DNA of 24,373 bases, from NCBI RefSeq assembly GCF_040096055.1, contig NZ_JBBMFK010000039.1:1-24373 (forward strand). The letters are read 5' to 3'. The notes beneath the pieces were generated by a model, which was not told the DNA's origin, ran no database searches, and saw nothing but the letters and a program-made list of their open reading frames with translations. This DNA is from Pseudoflavonifractor intestinihominis (GTDB lineage Bacteria; Bacillota; Clostridia; Oscillospirales; Oscillospiraceae). The stretch's first letter is position 1; every line of letters begins with the position of its first letter. Both the position numbers and the translations under genes were made by a program. This document shows positions 15,442 through 22,979 of the stretch, one piece after another.

Positions 15442-16812
15442 TGACCTGCAGGAGGTGCGGCTGTTAAAGGGAAAACGCACCTTGAGGAAAAACATGTTAT
15501 CCAGAATGTGAATATCCAGAGCGCCCCCATACTGTTCGGCGATGTACCGGATGCTCTTGGTGCCGAACCCGTGGTGGGAGCGGTCCTCCTTGCCTGTAAC
15601 GGGCAAGCCGCCGGCGAGCTGCAGCTCGCCGCTGAAATAGTTGGACTCTTCAATTTCCAGCCCCTGGGAAGTCTCCCGGCAGATGAGGGAAATAATCTTG
15701 TCTTCCGGAGAGGAGAGCTGCTTGACGGCCTCAATGGCATTGTCAATGATGTTTCCGAAGAGCGTATAGGTCTGGACGGGGGTGAGAAAGGTCAGCTTTG
15801 TGCCGTCGGCCAGGCAGGAAAAGGTGATGCCGTTTTTTTGACAGGTCATGGCCTTCTCACACAGGACCACGTCCAGAACCTCATTGCCGGTCTTGATATT
15901 GGCGTCGTAGAACTGGATAGCCTCCCGCAGGGAGCTGATCTCCTCTGAGGTGAGCTTGCCCTCGATTTTGTCCAGAATGTGCTTGAGGTCGTGGCACTTC
16001 ATATTGATGACATCCATATTGTCCCGAATGGACTCAAACTGGATCTTGTCCTGCCTCCACAGGTGGTGCAGCACCTCCAGCTGCTGGTCCTTTTCGCTCA
16101 GAGAGAGCAGGCCGGAGCAGATGAAGAGAACAGCCAGGCCAAACGCGACGCAGAACACCTTGACCACGATGTTGAGCACCCAGCTCTCCTGCTCATAGAC
16201 CCGGGAGACGCAGATGAGGACATTGATCGTGAGCACGGTAAAGACCGATATCCCGCCCACGCCCCAGGAGACATACCGGCCGTGGGAGAGGTGGTTCTTA
16301 GGCCGGAAGAGAAAGGAGAGCAAAAGATACATCCCCAGATGGAATACGAAGAACAAAAGCCAATCCCAGTTCGTCATCCCTCCTGAGCCGGCGTGAAAAA
16401 AAGAGATGGTCTCCTTGTCGTTGATGCCGAGCAGGTTTTGGATGAGGGGGTAGAGCTTGCCGGTCAGCTGGTAGGTCGCCATGCCGCAGCAGAAGGTCAG
16501 CAGCAGGTCGGAGAGCTCATCCTTCCAGCAGAAGAGCAGAGCACCGAAATTGAGCAGCGTGACGGCGAGGTAGCACAGCACCCGGACCAAAAGGGTCTCC
16601 ACCTCAGTGTAGAGAATGGACAGCAGGTAGCACAGCGCCATCCCCTCCAGCAGGGCAATGAGGACGCGGGGGAGAAAAAACTCACGCCGGGTCAGACCAG
16701 GGGTGAAAAAGACGATACAGACGGCGCACTGCAAAAAGGTGAAGAGGAGACTGAAGAACTGAAAAGTATATGTGCCAAGCGCAGTAGAGAGGACGGACAA
16801 GATAACAGTCAT
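15421..16812 (-). CDS. AgrC-like sensor histidine kinase (GHKL ATPase)
   Basis: Membrane sensor kinase of 463 residues. The N-terminal ~235 residues hold about six or seven hydrophobic helices with short loops and no large extracellular domain, as in AgrC-type receptors. The phosphoacceptor is His274 in MKCHDLKH, followed by a kinase core with the N box GNIIDNAIEA (~353-360) and G box HGFGTKSIRYIAEQYGG near the end. It is expected to phosphorylate the LytTR regulator encoded one base upstream. ATG 16812 is chosen because GAGAGG lies eight bases before it and the frame upstream to 16905 merely overlaps the regulator gene. AgrC homologues sense secreted peptides, but no agrB- or agrD-like gene is in the window, so the ligand could equally be something else. 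Confidence 0.9.
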   Translation of the reverse strand: MTVILSVLSTALGTYTFQFFSLLFTFLQCAVCIVFFTPGLTRREFFLPRVLIALLEGMALCYLLSILYTEVETLLVRVLCYLAVTLLNFGALLFCWKDELSDLLLTFCCGMATYQLTGKLYPLIQNLLGINDKETISFFHAGSGGMTNWDWLLFFVFHLGMYLLLSFLFRPKNHLSHGRYVSWGVGGISVFTVLTINVLICVSRVYEQESWVLNIVVKVFCVAFGLAVLFICSGLLSLSEKDQQLEVLHHLWRQDKIQFESIRDNMDVINMKCHDLKHILDKIEGKLTSEEISSLREAIQFYDANIKTGNEVLDVVLCEKAMTCQKNGITFSCLADGTKLTFLTPVQTYTLFGNIIDNAIEAVKQLSSPEDKIISLICRETSQGLEIEESNYFSGELQLAGGLPVTGKEDRSHHGFGTKSIRYIAEQYGGALDIHILDNMFFLKVRFPFNSRTSCRSERAARP

Positions 16813-16813
16813 G

Positions 16814-17524
16814 TTACAACCTCTCCATGAATTGACTGAATGCTTCCACAAACGCCTTGCGCTTTGGGTGGCTGATCTGCAGTTCCTCCCCCTCCACGAA
16901 CACACTCATTCCGTCGATTCTGGAGACGTGCTCCAGATTGACCAGAAGAAAATTGTTGCACCGGGCAAAAGAGCGGGAGGAGAGGGATGCCTCCGCGTTT
17001 TTGAGGGCCTGATAACGGCGGTACTCTCCACTGGCAGTGTGGTACACGCAGTAATGACCCTTGACCTCCACATAAAAAATATCGCTGGGGGCAAGCCGGA
17101 CAAAGCTGTTCTCGGTTTTGATGAACACGTCCGGCGAGACGGCCTCCGGCCGTTCCACTTTTCCCAGCAGGCGGGTAAATTTCAAAGCAAACTCCGGGTA
17201 GTTCACCGGCTTGACAATAAAGTCGGCGGCATCCACGTCATAGCCCTGAATGGCGTACTGTCGCATGGTGGTGACAAAGACCAGGACGACTTTTTGGTCC
17301 CGCTCCCGGAGAAACCGGGCGGCGTCCATCCCGTCCAGCATGGGCATTTTAATGTCCATAAAGATCATCTGATAGCCCTGGGTGTATTTCTCCAAAAAGG
17401 TCACAGCGTCATAGAAAACAGATACGGACACCACGAGCTGGTGCTCTGCGGCATAGCGCTTGATGTGCGTCTCCAAGAGTGCGGCCTGCTCCCGGTCGTC
17501 TTCTACGATGGCGATTCCGAGCAT
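16814..17524 (-). CDS. LytTR-family response regulator (AgrA/ComE type)
   Basis: DNA-binding response regulator of 236 residues. The receiver domain spans 1-120, with acidic pocket EDD (8-10), phosphoacceptor Asp57 in IFMDIKMP, Thr85 and Lys105 (VKPVN). The LytTR domain (~130-232) shows VFIKTENSFVRLAPSDIFYVE, YRRYQALKNAEASL, FARCNNFLLVNLEHV and ending HPKRKAFVEAF. AGGAGG lies eight bases before the ATG. It is transcribed ahead of its kinase from a near-consensus promoter (17560-17588). LytTR proteins bind pairs of ~9-bp direct repeats about two helical turns apart. Such a pair is present at 17610-17645 in front of the divergent lipoprotein/GH3 gene set, the likely target. Confidence 0.93.
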   Translation of the reverse strand: MLGIAIVEDDREQAALLETHIKRYAAEHQLVVSVSVFYDAVTFLEKYTQGYQMIFMDIKMPMLDGMDAARFLRERDQKVVLVFVTTMRQYAIQGYDVDAADFIVKPVNYPEFALKFTRLLGKVERPEAVSPDVFIKTENSFVRLAPSDIFYVEVKGHYCVYHTASGEYRRYQALKNAEASLSSRSFARCNNFLLVNLEHVSRIDGMSVFVEGEELQISHPKRKAFVEAFSQFMERL

Positions 17525-17559
17525 GGCTGTTCCTCCTTCCTATCTGTTCCCTCCTAGAT

Positions 17560-17588
17560 AATATAGCAATATAGACAAGGAAAGTCAA
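17560..17588 (-). promoter_or_regulatory. Promoter of the response regulator-kinase operon
   Basis: Minus strand: TTGACT (17583-17588), a 17-base spacer, TATATT (17560-17565), about 36 bases before the regulator ATG. Near-consensus and likely constitutive, in contrast to the weaker promoter on the other strand. Confidence 0.7.
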
Positions 17589-17609
17589 GGAAGGGGAGAT
17601 GGAAATGGT

Positions 17610-17645
17610 AAGGTTGTGCGGTATGAAAAGAAGGTTGTGCTGTAT
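17610..17645 (+). promoter_or_regulatory. Twin direct repeats: candidate LytTR regulator binding site
   Basis: AAGGTTGTGCGGTAT (17610-17624) and AAGGTTGTGCTGTAT (17631-17645) differ at one base and repeat with a 21-bp period. AgrA- and ComE-type LytTR regulators bind direct repeats with a centre spacing of two helical turns. The second copy ends three bases before the -35 of the rightward promoter, the typical activator position. Confidence 0.75.
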
Positions 17646-17648
17646 CCA

Positions 17649-17677
17649 TTGAAAACTATGTTGAGAATGAATAAATT
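17649..17677 (+). promoter_or_regulatory. Promoter of the lipoprotein-GH3 gene set
   Basis: TTGAAA (17649-17654), a 17-base spacer, TAAATT (17672-17677), about 50 bases before the lipoprotein ATG. The -10 is imperfect, which fits a promoter that needs an activator bound at the adjacent direct repeats. Confidence 0.6.
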
Positions 17678-17726
17678 GTGAACTGAAAACCGGGATGCCC
17701 GGGAAAAGAAAAGGAGGATACCAATT

Positions 17727-18368
17727 ATGAAAAAGTATGCCAAAAAACTGACGGCGCTGGCTCTTGCAGCTCTGATGGTCCTGAGCCTTGCCGCCTGCGG
17801 CGGCAACGGCGGCGGTAGCGGCGGAGGGAAGGTCACCGGCATCTACCTCAGCCCGGCCCAGCTCGGCTATTCAAACATGCGCCCCCAGTACAACTACTAC
17901 CTGACCACCTTTGACCAGCAGGAGATCACCCTGATGGATGATAACACCTACTGCCTGATCCTCTCCAGTGCCTGCTTCTCCGCCCTGGAGCTGGCCGAGA
18001 GCACCAACGACGCCAAGGGCAACGAGCGTACCAATTACATCACCAAGTTCTACGGCACCTATACCTCCCAGGTCAACGACCTGGACGAGGATCTGCTGGA
18101 CGTGACGCTCTCCACCCCCACCCGCGTGGTGAGCAGCTACGATCAGACCTACTGGCTGGACACCGACAACTGGAATGATGATATGGGCAAGGCCGTGATT
18201 CCTGCTCAGATTGATCCCAGCACAGGCGCCGCGGTCGCCGATCCTAATGCCACGCCCTGGACTGCCGAGCAGTACCTGGAGAGCGTTGCCTATCCTGAGA
18301 CTACGGTGCAGCTCAACACCAAGACTGCGTCCTTTGATTTCACGCCTGGCTTCCTCGTCCAGGGTTAA
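17727..18368 (+). CDS. Lipoprotein of unknown function
   Basis: Secreted lipoprotein of 213 residues. The signal peptide ends in LAAC with lipidated Cys24, followed by a flexible GGNGGGSGGG linker (25-34). The rest, about 180 residues rich in Tyr, Asp and Thr, looks like a small beta-rich extracellular domain; no family is recognised. GGAGG nine bases before ATG supports the start. It is the first gene behind the LytTR-type site, 28 bases ahead of the GH3 gene. It could be a glycan-binding or enzyme-partner subunit, or a co-receptor for the kinase. Both ideas rest on position only. Confidence 0.85.
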   Translation: MKKYAKKLTALALAALMVLSLAACGGNGGGSGGGKVTGIYLSPAQLGYSNMRPQYNYYLTTFDQQEITLMDDNTYCLILSSACFSALELAESTNDAKGNERTNYITKFYGTYTSQVNDLDEDLLDVTLSTPTRVVSSYDQTYWLDTDNWNDDMGKAVIPAQIDPSTGAAVADPNATPWTAEQYLESVAYPETTVQLNTKTASFDFTPGFLVQG

Positions 18369-18396
18369 TCCTGGGTATTGAGGAGGAAGGCTTGGC

Positions 18397-21276
18397 ATGA
18401 AAAAGAAAAATCTCTGGCGGGGTCTCTGCGCCACCATGGTACTGGTGTTTTCCCTGACCATGTTTGGCCAGAGCCTGGCCTTCACCCGCGAGGGTGACAT
18501 CAACCTCTTCCTGGGCACCACGCCGCCCACCATTCAGGCCACCGACGACACTACTTATTACAAGTCGGATTACGCCACTATGGAGGAGATGCGCGCGGAC
18601 CAGAAGGACTATCTCATCCAGAGCCAGATCGAGGGCAGCGTGCTGCTGCGCAACGAAAACAATGCCCTGCCCCTGGCCGCCGGCGCCAGCGTGACTCTGT
18701 TCGGCTACGCTGCGGCTACTCCGGTATACCACGGCGGCTCTGGCGGTCCTCCCAATACCGGTATTAACCTCTTTGACGCGTTGAAAGAGGAGGGCGCCCA
18801 GGTCAACCAGACGGTTTACGACGCCATCGTGGCTGCCGGCGGCAACCGGACCAAGACCGGCCTGATCGGCGAGATCCCGGCCAGTGCCTATGCCGGAACG
18901 GAAAGCTCCTTCAGCAGCTACGGCGATGCGGCCATCTATGTCATGAGCCGTTTCGGAGGCGAAGAGGGCGACCTGAACCATGGCCTTCAGGGCGACTGGC
19001 AGGAGGGCCCGGTTGGCGTGCCCGAGCTGAGCCTCCATCAGGAGGAGATTGACACGCTCAACATGATCCGGGATTCCGGTGCCTTCGACAAGATTATCGT
19101 GGTGATTAACTCCGGCTATGCCATGGACCTGGGCTGGCTGGGCGACTATGGTGTGGATGCCTGCCTGTGGGTTGGCTATCCGGGCAACTACGGCATGACC
19201 GGCGTGGCCCAGGCCCTTCTGGGCCAGGCCGACCCCTCCGGCCGCAACGTGATCACCTACGCCACCGACTCTCTCAGCTCCGCCGCCATGCAGAACGCTG
19301 GCGACTTCACCTTTGACAACCTGACCGGCCTGTATAAGAACAAGTACCTGGTGTACGCCGAGGGCATCTATGTGGGCTATAAGTACTATGAGACCCGCTA
19401 TCAGGATCAGGTGCTTGGGATCAACAATGCCGCCGGCGCCAAGGGTGTCTATGCCAGCGAGAACGGCAGCTGGGACTATGCCGACGAGATGGTCTTTACG
19501 TTCGGTGCAGGCATATCCTATGCCGACTTTACCCAGGAGTTGCTGAGTGTGAACTGGGATAAGTCCTCTCACACCGTCACGGCGGAGGTAAAGGTCACGA
19601 ACAACGGATCGCCTACTTACAGCGGCGTGAGCAAGGATGTGGTCCAGCTCTATGTCCAGCTGCCCTGGGAGACCGGACAGGCCGAAAAGAGCGCTATCCA
19701 GCTGGTGGACTTCGCCAAGACCGGCGACCTGGCCGCAGGCGAGAGCGAGACAGTGACCCTGGAGTTTTCCGATTACATCTTTGCCACCTACGACCAGAAT
19801 GCGGTCAACGGCGCGGACAGCACCAAGACCGGCTGTTACGTCTTTGACGCAGGCGACTATTACTTCGCCATCGGCGACGACGCTCATGACGCCCTGAACA
19901 ACGTCCTGGCGGCCCGGGGCGTGACCGGTATGTTCGACGCCGAAGGCAATCCGGTGGACGGTGATGCGGCAAAGGCGTGCAAAGACACCTTGGACAGTCT
20001 GGACAACACCACCTATGCCGTCTCTCCCTATACCGGCGTGGTGGTCTCCAATCTGTTTGAGGACCGGGATATCAACTACTTCATCCCCGGCACGGTGACC
20101 TATATGACCCGCGCGGACTGGAATACCTTCCCCGACACGGTGGTTACGCTGACCGCCACGCCGGAGATCCAGGACCTGATGGAGAACTTCCAGTACGAAA
20201 AGCCGGCGGATGCCCCCGATATCTCCACCTATAACTACAACCAGGATAACGGCATCTCCTTCATCGAAATGAAGGACGTGCCCTTCGACGACCCCAAGTG
20301 GGAGCAGTTCATCGATCAGCTCAGCGCCACCGAGCTGGCCCAGATTACCGGCGACAAGATGAGCATGGATGCCATCCCCGCGGTGAACTTCCCGGCCTAT
20401 TCCGGCGGCGACGGTCCGGACGGCCATCAGGGCGGCACCCTTTTCAATGCGGAGATGCTCTGCGCCTCCACCTTCAGCAAAGAGATGCTGCGGCTGCGGG
20501 GCTACTACCTCGGTGAGGAGAGCTACTGGATAGGCTTCCGTCAGATCTACGCCCCTGGTGGGAACATTCACCGTACCCCCTACTCCGGTCGTAACTTCGA
20601 GTACTACTCCGAAGATGCAATCCTCAGCTACATCTGCGGTGAGATCCAGACCAAGGCGATGGCGGAGAAGGGCGTGGCGGGAATGTTCAAGCACTTCTGC
20701 GGCAATGATCAGGAGACCAACCGCCACGGCGTGGCCACCTTTATGACCGAGCAGACCTACCGCGAGGTGTGCTTGAAGGGATTTGAGGGCGGCCTGCAGA
20801 AGGATCACAGCCTGGGCACCATGACTGCCTACAACCGCATCGGCTGTGTGCCTACCGCCAGCGACTATGCCACCATGACCACCGTCCTGCGGGAGGAGTG
20901 GGGCTTCACCGGCATCAATATGACCGACTCGTCCAAGGACTCCGCTAGCTACATGGGCACCGCCGATGCTATCCAGGCCGGCACCACCCAATTCAACAAC
21001 GACCCCGGCCGCGTGCCCGAAGTGTCGAACCTGCTGGTCAAGGACCGGGATGGCCTTATCTGGGGTAAGGTCCGAGAGCTGGCCAAGTACTATTTCTACA
21101 CCATGAGCCGCACCAACCTGGTGAACGGCTTGAGCGAGGAAGTTGCAGTGGAGAACTTCACCCCCTGGTGGAAGCCCGCAATGATCGGGCTGAATGCGGC
21201 TTTGGGCGTCCTGGCCGCAGGCACTGCTGTGCTGTATATCCTCTCTGAGGTGAAGTCCAGAAAGGGGGGCAAGTGA
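18397..21276 (+). CDS. Membrane-anchored glycoside hydrolase family 3 with permuted domain order
   Basis: Beta-glucosidase/xylosidase-like GH3 enzyme of 959 residues, with the domains in reverse order. An N-terminal signal/anchor helix (~8-28) is followed by the alpha/beta domain normally found at the C-terminal side (~55-345; SVLLRNENNALPL, FGGEEGD with the candidate acid/base Glu189/190, NVITYATDS). Next come an Fn3-like domain (~375-500), a linker, then the TIM barrel (~620-910; SGGDGPDGHQGG, Lys765-His766 in MFKHFCGNDQE, and nucleophile candidate Asp844 in GINMTDSSKD). A C-terminal helix (~928-948) ends in a basic tail. Inverted GH3 enzymes are known from Butyrivibrio and Ruminococcus. 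Odd points are anchoring at both ends and Ser instead of Trp after the nucleophile. GAGGAGG lies upstream of ATG. Specificity unknown. Confidence 0.9.
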   Translation: MKKKNLWRGLCATMVLVFSLTMFGQSLAFTREGDINLFLGTTPPTIQATDDTTYYKSDYATMEEMRADQKDYLIQSQIEGSVLLRNENNALPLAAGASVTLFGYAAATPVYHGGSGGPPNTGINLFDALKEEGAQVNQTVYDAIVAAGGNRTKTGLIGEIPASAYAGTESSFSSYGDAAIYVMSRFGGEEGDLNHGLQGDWQEGPVGVPELSLHQEEIDTLNMIRDSGAFDKIIVVINSGYAMDLGWLGDYGVDACLWVGYPGNYGMTGVAQALLGQADPSGRNVITYATDSLSSAAMQNAGDFTFDNLTGLYKNKYLVYAEGIYVGYKYYETRYQDQVLGINNAAGAKGVYASENGSWDYADEMVFTFGAGISYADFTQELLSVNWDKSSHTVTAEVKVTNNGSPTYSGVSKDVVQLYVQLPWETGQAEKSAIQLVDFAKTGDLAAGESETVTLEFSDYIFATYDQNAVNGADSTKTGCYVFDAGDYYFAIGDDAHDALNNVLAARGVTGMFDAEGNPVDGDAAKACKDTLDSLDNTTYAVSPYTGVVVSNLFEDRDINYFIPGTVTYMTRADWNTFPDTVVTLTATPEIQDLMENFQYEKPADAPDISTYNYNQDNGISFIEMKDVPFDDPKWEQFIDQLSATELAQITGDKMSMDAIPAVNFPAYSGGDGPDGHQGGTLFNAEMLCASTFSKEMLRLRGYYLGEESYWIGFRQIYAPGGNIHRTPYSGRNFEYYSEDAILSYICGEIQTKAMAEKGVAGMFKHFCGNDQETNRHGVATFMTEQTYREVCLKGFEGGLQKDHSLGTMTAYNRIGCVPTASDYATMTTVLREEWGFTGINMTDSSKDSASYMGTADAIQAGTTQFNNDPGRVPEVSNLLVKDRDGLIWGKVRELAKYYFYTMSRTNLVNGLSEEVAVENFTPWWKPAMIGLNAALGVLAAGTAVLYILSEVKSRKGGK

Positions 21277-21277
21277 G

Positions 21278-21682
21278 ATGTCCCTGTTCAAAAATGCAAA
21301 GGCGGGCCTCTGGCTGAGCATGGCCGCGGCTGTTCTTGCTCTCGTGGGCGCTGTGGTATATGTGGCCGTCTATATGGCCACTGCCGCAGAAGAGGTGGAC
21401 CGGGTGTTTTCCTGGCTCACCTTCGGCCTGATGATTGGGGGCGCTGTGATCACCGCGGGTGGTGAGTTTCTCCGCCTGCCCTTCACCCCTATTCTGAGTG
21501 GAGCCTGCTTCTCCGTCGCATTGGCCAATCACCTGGTCGAGACCGCTTATCCCCTGGCCGATGTGCTGACTGGGGTGCCATTTTTTGGCGGCGACCCTGT
21601 GCTGGCGATTATTTTCTCAGTGGTTTTCGGTGTGGTGGCACTGCTCAACGTAATCTCTGCCTTCATGGCCCACCACAGTTGA
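21278..21682 (+). CDS. Small four-helix membrane protein, unknown function
   Basis: Hydrophobic protein of 134 residues with about four membrane helices (~9-32, ~43-63, ~69-88, ~107-130) and short loops; it ends AHHS. It is not assigned to a family. It begins one base after the GH3 stop, with AGGGGGG about ten bases before ATG, so it is surely co-translated with that enzyme. It may help place or fold the doubly anchored GH3 enzyme, or it may be a transport accessory; only the position supports this. Confidence 0.8.
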   Translation: MSLFKNAKAGLWLSMAAAVLALVGAVVYVAVYMATAAEEVDRVFSWLTFGLMIGGAVITAGGEFLRLPFTPILSGACFSVALANHLVETAYPLADVLTGVPFFGGDPVLAIIFSVVFGVVALLNVISAFMAHHS

Positions 21683-21746
21683 GCCATTACTTATGTCCGC
21701 AGCCCGGTCGGATGCCGGGAGGCAATAAAAAAGTTTGGAGGAAAAC

Positions 21747-22883
21747 ATGATGAAACGGAATAAGTTCCTTGCTCTGGGCCTTGCTCTGGTCATGGCCCTG
21801 ACCTTGGCGGCCTGCGGCAATGATGCCGCTGACTCGACGCCTTCTCCCTCCGCCACAGCCGGGGAGGAAAACAATACCGAGTCCAAGACTTATCAGTTTA
21901 CTGGAAAATATGAGGAGGATAGCGCCAATGCCTCCATGCTCAACGCAGCCTTCCTGCTGAACCTGAACGAGGATGGCACTGCTGTGGCTGACCGCTATAT
22001 GTTCGACAACTACGACGACTCCGATGCCGCTACCAACCCCACCTACACCGCCAGCTATATGTCCGGCACCTGGAAAGAGGCCGAGCGGGACGGCGTGGCC
22101 TGCCTGCAGATCAAGCTGGCCTATGTGGATGAGGCAGGCAATGAGTCTAATAGTCAGACCGCCTATGCCTATGATGTGGCCGGTGTGTACTCCTTTGATA
22201 TGACTTTCCCCGTGGTGCCCGGCATGTCCTATACCCGTACTGCGACCATGGAGGGCACTGAGGGCAAGACCTATGAGGATGCCAACGCCTTTATCCAGGC
22301 ATTCAAGGCGGAGTTTGTGGCCCCGGAGAACGTGGCGGCTCTGACCGATGAGGCGAATGGCGGCACTGCCTACCTGCAGCCCGACGGCACCCTGCTGCTC
22401 TATGCCGGTTACAACAATGTGGCTCAGGGGACCTGGAACGTGGAGAACGGCGTTCTGACTGTCACGATCAACGATGCGGCAGTCAATGTAACTGCCGACG
22501 GCAATAAGGCCACCTTCTCCTATGACTATTCCATGGCTGAGGGGTACAGCACTACCTATACCTTTGTCTGCGAAGATGTCACTGCGCTCTCTGCCCCTGC
22601 GGCGGGTGCAACTGGTTCCGAGGGCGGCGAGGCTGAGGCCGAGGGCATTGCCTCCTATGATGCCGGCGGCCTGGTGCTGGTGCTCCTGGATGACACCAAT
22701 ATGAAGGTCGAGTTCCCGGAGTATGGTATGGAGCGCGACGGATTTACTTATGTGCTGGATGGAAACACCCTGACAGTCACCGCCCCGGGTGAGGACGTAC
22801 TGGGTGCCTTCGGTCAGATCTGGTCCGCCATGGGCGGCGAGACCTGGACTATCGACGGCAACACCGCCACCAAGGCAGGCTAA
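21747..22883 (+). CDS. Lipoprotein of unknown function, beta-rich
   Basis: Secreted lipoprotein of 378 residues. Signal peptide with lipobox LAAC and Cys23, then a Ser/Thr/Glu linker (~25-48). The mature part appears to contain three similar beta-rich units with a 'fill value / weight' look: FLLNLNEDGTAVADRY, GGTAYLQPDGTLLLYAGYN followed by GTWNVENGVLTVTI, and LVLVLLDDTNMKVEF followed by FTYVLDGNTLTVT. These resemble lipocalin-like repeats found in clostridial lipoproteins, but no family is certain. TTG 21735 is in frame, but GGAGG lies inside it; ATG 21747 (or 21750) is the start. It is flanked by the two GH3 genes. Confidence 0.85.
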   Translation: MMKRNKFLALGLALVMALTLAACGNDAADSTPSPSATAGEENNTESKTYQFTGKYEEDSANASMLNAAFLLNLNEDGTAVADRYMFDNYDDSDAATNPTYTASYMSGTWKEAERDGVACLQIKLAYVDEAGNESNSQTAYAYDVAGVYSFDMTFPVVPGMSYTRTATMEGTEGKTYEDANAFIQAFKAEFVAPENVAALTDEANGGTAYLQPDGTLLLYAGYNNVAQGTWNVENGVLTVTINDAAVNVTADGNKATFSYDYSMAEGYSTTYTFVCEDVTALSAPAAGATGSEGGEAEAEGIASYDAGGLVLVLLDDTNMKVEFPEYGMERDGFTYVLDGNTLTVTAPGEDVLGAFGQIWSAMGGETWTIDGNTATKAG

Positions 22884-22923
22884 GCGTGGTCGCTAATCCC
22901 TGAAAGATTTTAACAGCGAAGAG

Positions 22924-22957
22924 GGAGCTCCGGGCAAACAGACCTGTCCGGAGCTCC
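22924..22957 (+). terminator. Hairpin between the second lipoprotein and the second GH3 gene
   Basis: Perfect 10-bp stem (GGAGCTCCGG with CCGGAGCTCC) and a 14-base loop, followed by TTGTTC rather than a full T-run, 22 bases before the next ATG. It may be a weak terminator or an attenuator that lowers expression of the downstream GH3 gene, or an RNA processing site. Confidence 0.5.
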
Positions 22958-22979
22958 TTGTTCAGAAAGGAAGTTTTCC

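Noticed and set aside
17525..17726. A small signalling-peptide gene between the regulator and the lipoprotein
   Set aside because: No open frame with a ribosome site was found on either strand; the stretch is filled by promoters and direct repeats.
18340..21321. A 993-codon open frame on the minus strand opposite the first GH3 gene
   Set aside because: It mirrors the GH3 gene, is rich in His, Val, Gly and Leu as expected from antisense reading of GC-rich codons, has no ribosome site and no family motifs.
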